Below are positions 6,506 through 7,680 of a DNA stretch of 7,680 bases, one piece after another; the stretch's first letter is position 1, and the number at the start of each line of letters is the position of its first letter. The DNA comes from Pseudomonadota bacterium (GTDB taxonomy: Bacteria; Pseudomonadota; Alphaproteobacteria; Rhizobiales; Beijerinckiaceae): assembly GCA_028876585.1 (NCBI GenBank), contig JAGWRL010000067.1:1-7680 (forward strand), read 5' to 3'. The translations under genes and the position numbers were made by a program. The notes under the pieces are model-generated. The model was not told where the DNA came from. It saw only the letters and a program-made list of their open reading frames with translations, and ran no database searches.

Positions 6506-7680
6506 ATGCTGGCGAGCCTGTTCAGGTCGATCGATCTGAGAACGAACGGCGACAGCCGAGGCGAGAGCGCCCAGGGAGCGCCGGGGCTGGCGAGCTATTT
6601 CCGGTTCGACGACCACAAGACCAACCTGCGCACGGAGATCATCGCCGGCGTGACGACTTTCGTGACGATGGCCTACATCATCTTCGTCAACCCCAAAATC
6701 CTCGCCACCACGGGGATGGACGCCAACGCCGTGTTCGTGGCGACCTGCCTTGCGGCGGCGCTCGGCTCCGCGATCATGGGCCTGTGGGCCAACTGGCCGA
6801 TCGCGATGGCGCCGGGCATGGGCCTCAACGCCTTCTTTGCTTTCACCGTCGTCGGCAAGCTCGGCTATACGTGGGAACAGGCGCTGGGCGCGGTGTTCAT
6901 CTCGGGCGCGATTTTCCTGTTCCTGTCGCTGACGGGGATAAGGCGATGGCTGATCGCGGGCATCCCGCATTCGATGCGCAGCGCCATCGCCGCCGGCATC
7001 GGGCTGTTTCTCGCCATCATCGCCCTGAAGAGCGCCGGGATCGTGGTCGCGAGCCCGGCGACTTTCGTCACCCTCGGCGACATGACCTCGACCGGCGTGC
7101 TGCTCAGCATTTTCGGCTTCGTCGTCATCGCCGGCCTCGACGCGCTCAAGGTTCCCGGCGCGATCCTGATCGGCATCCTGCTCACGACTATCGCCTCTGT
7201 CACGCTCGGCTTCAGCGCTTTCGGCGGCGTCGCCTCCATGCCGCCTTCGATCCTGCCGACCTTCTTCAAGTTGGACGTGCCCGGCGCGCTCAACGGCGGC
7301 ATCCTGCATGTCGTGCTGGTGATGGTGCTGGTTGAGGTGTTCGACGCGACGGGGACGCTGATTGGCGTCGCCAAGCGCGCCGGCCTGCTCGCCGCCGGAC
7401 CGGCGCATAAGAATGTCGGCCTCAGCCGGGCGCTGATGGCGGATTCGGCCGCGATCGCCGCCGGCTCGTTCCTCGGCACCTCGTCGACGACCGCCTATGT
7501 CGAGAGCGCCGCGGGCGTGCAGGCGGGCGGGCGCACGGGGCTGACCGCGCTTGTCGTGGCGGCGCTGTTCCTGCTGGCGATGTTCTTCGCGCCGCTCGCC
7601 GGCACGGTGCCGGCGGTGGCGACCGCGCCCGCGCTGCTCTATGTCGCGACGCTGATGCTGCGCGAACTGTCCGAGGTCGA
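6506..7680 (+). CDS. NCS2 permease, AzgA/GhxP/PbuG-type purine transporter (3' end outside window)
   Basis: This is an inner-membrane, probably proton-coupled transporter of the COG2252 branch of the NCS2 (nucleobase-ascorbate) family, whose known members import adenine, guanine or hypoxanthine. The visible 391 residues are open to the right edge; relatives are about 430-450 residues, so roughly the last tenth is missing. After a variable N-terminus come the family blocks: Y-F-x-F-D/x-H-x-T-N-x-R-T-E (31-44), T-T-F-V-T-M-A-Y-I-I-F-V-N-P (50-63), A-P-G-M-G-L-N-A-F-F-A-F (102-113), P-H-S-M-R-S-A-I-A-A-G-I-G (154-166), V-E-V-F-D-A-T-G-T-L-I-G-V-A (276-289) and S-S-T-T-A-Y-V-E-S-A-A-G (326-337). 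The acidic residues E277, D280 and E333 fall in segments that form the substrate and proton site in this family. It is divergent from hutC, with a shared control region. Specificity could instead be for another small heterocycle, but nothing in the sequence shows this. Confidence 0.95.
   Translation, partial: MLASLFRSIDLRTNGDSRGESAQGAPGLASYFRFDDHKTNLRTEIIAGVTTFVTMAYIIFVNPKILATTGMDANAVFVATCLAAALGSAIMGLWANWPIAMAPGMGLNAFFAFTVVGKLGYTWEQALGAVFISGAIFLFLSLTGIRRWLIAGIPHSMRSAIAAGIGLFLAIIALKSAGIVVASPATFVTLGDMTSTGVLLSIFGFVVIAGLDALKVPGAILIGILLTTIASVTLGFSAFGGVASMPPSILPTFFKLDVPGALNGGILHVVLVMVLVEVFDATGTLIGVAKRAGLLAAGPAHKNVGLSRALMADSAAIAAGSFLGTSSTTAYVESAAGVQAGGRTGLTALVVAALFLLAMFFAPLAGTVPAVATAPALLYVATLMLRELSEV

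Noticed and set aside
6481..7335. A 284-residue plus-strand frame overlapping the permease in another frame
   Set aside because: Its composition is arginine-rich shadow sequence. The frame starting at 6506 gives a clear NCS2 protein and continues off the right edge.
6449..7408. A 319-residue minus-strand frame opposite the NCS2 permease
   Set aside because: It is very rich in R, D, E, H and Q with no recognisable domain. The plus-strand permease frame with AGGAGG explains the region.

Overview
The base composition is high in GC, and the gene families fit an alphaproteobacterium, most likely of the order Hyphomicrobiales (Rhizobiales). No rRNA, marker gene or species-specific repeat is present to fix the genus. 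The window is dense and chromosomal in character. I see no tRNA, rRNA, insertion sequence, phage gene or CRISPR array.

Layout. (1) Positions 2-289, plus strand: the C-terminal half of a HutD/Ves-family protein, cut by the left edge. (2) Positions 264-5282, minus strand: a complete peptide-type ABC importer operon read right to left. It encodes a Tat-exported family 5 solute-binding protein, a DppB-type permease (GTG start), a DppC-type permease (ATGA overlap) and an ATPase with two fused nucleotide-binding domains. The last gene converges on hutD and overlaps its end. (3) Positions 5283-5483: a leader with a hairpin and an AT-rich promoter/operator patch. (4) Positions 5484-6215, minus strand: a GntR/UTRA regulator that looks like HutC, the urocanate-responsive repressor of histidine utilisation. 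(5) Positions 6216-6505: a divergent control region with an operator-like palindrome. (6) Positions 6506-7680, plus strand: an NCS2 permease of the AzgA/GhxP/PbuG type (purine uptake), cut by the right edge.

Interpretation. HutC and HutD place the block at the edge of a histidine-utilisation (hut) locus whose catabolic enzymes lie outside the window, probably to the left. The ABC importer lies between the two hut genes and probably brings in a hut-related substrate such as histidine, a histidine-containing peptide or a derivative. This is inferred from position, not from binding residues. Similar TGT-n-TA-n-ACA elements lie in front of hutC/NCS2 and in front of the importer operon. A simple model is that HutC represses itself, the importer and perhaps the NCS2 permease. 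The families are all known. What is less usual is the possible inclusion of a purine-type permease and a peptide-type importer in one HutC circuit.
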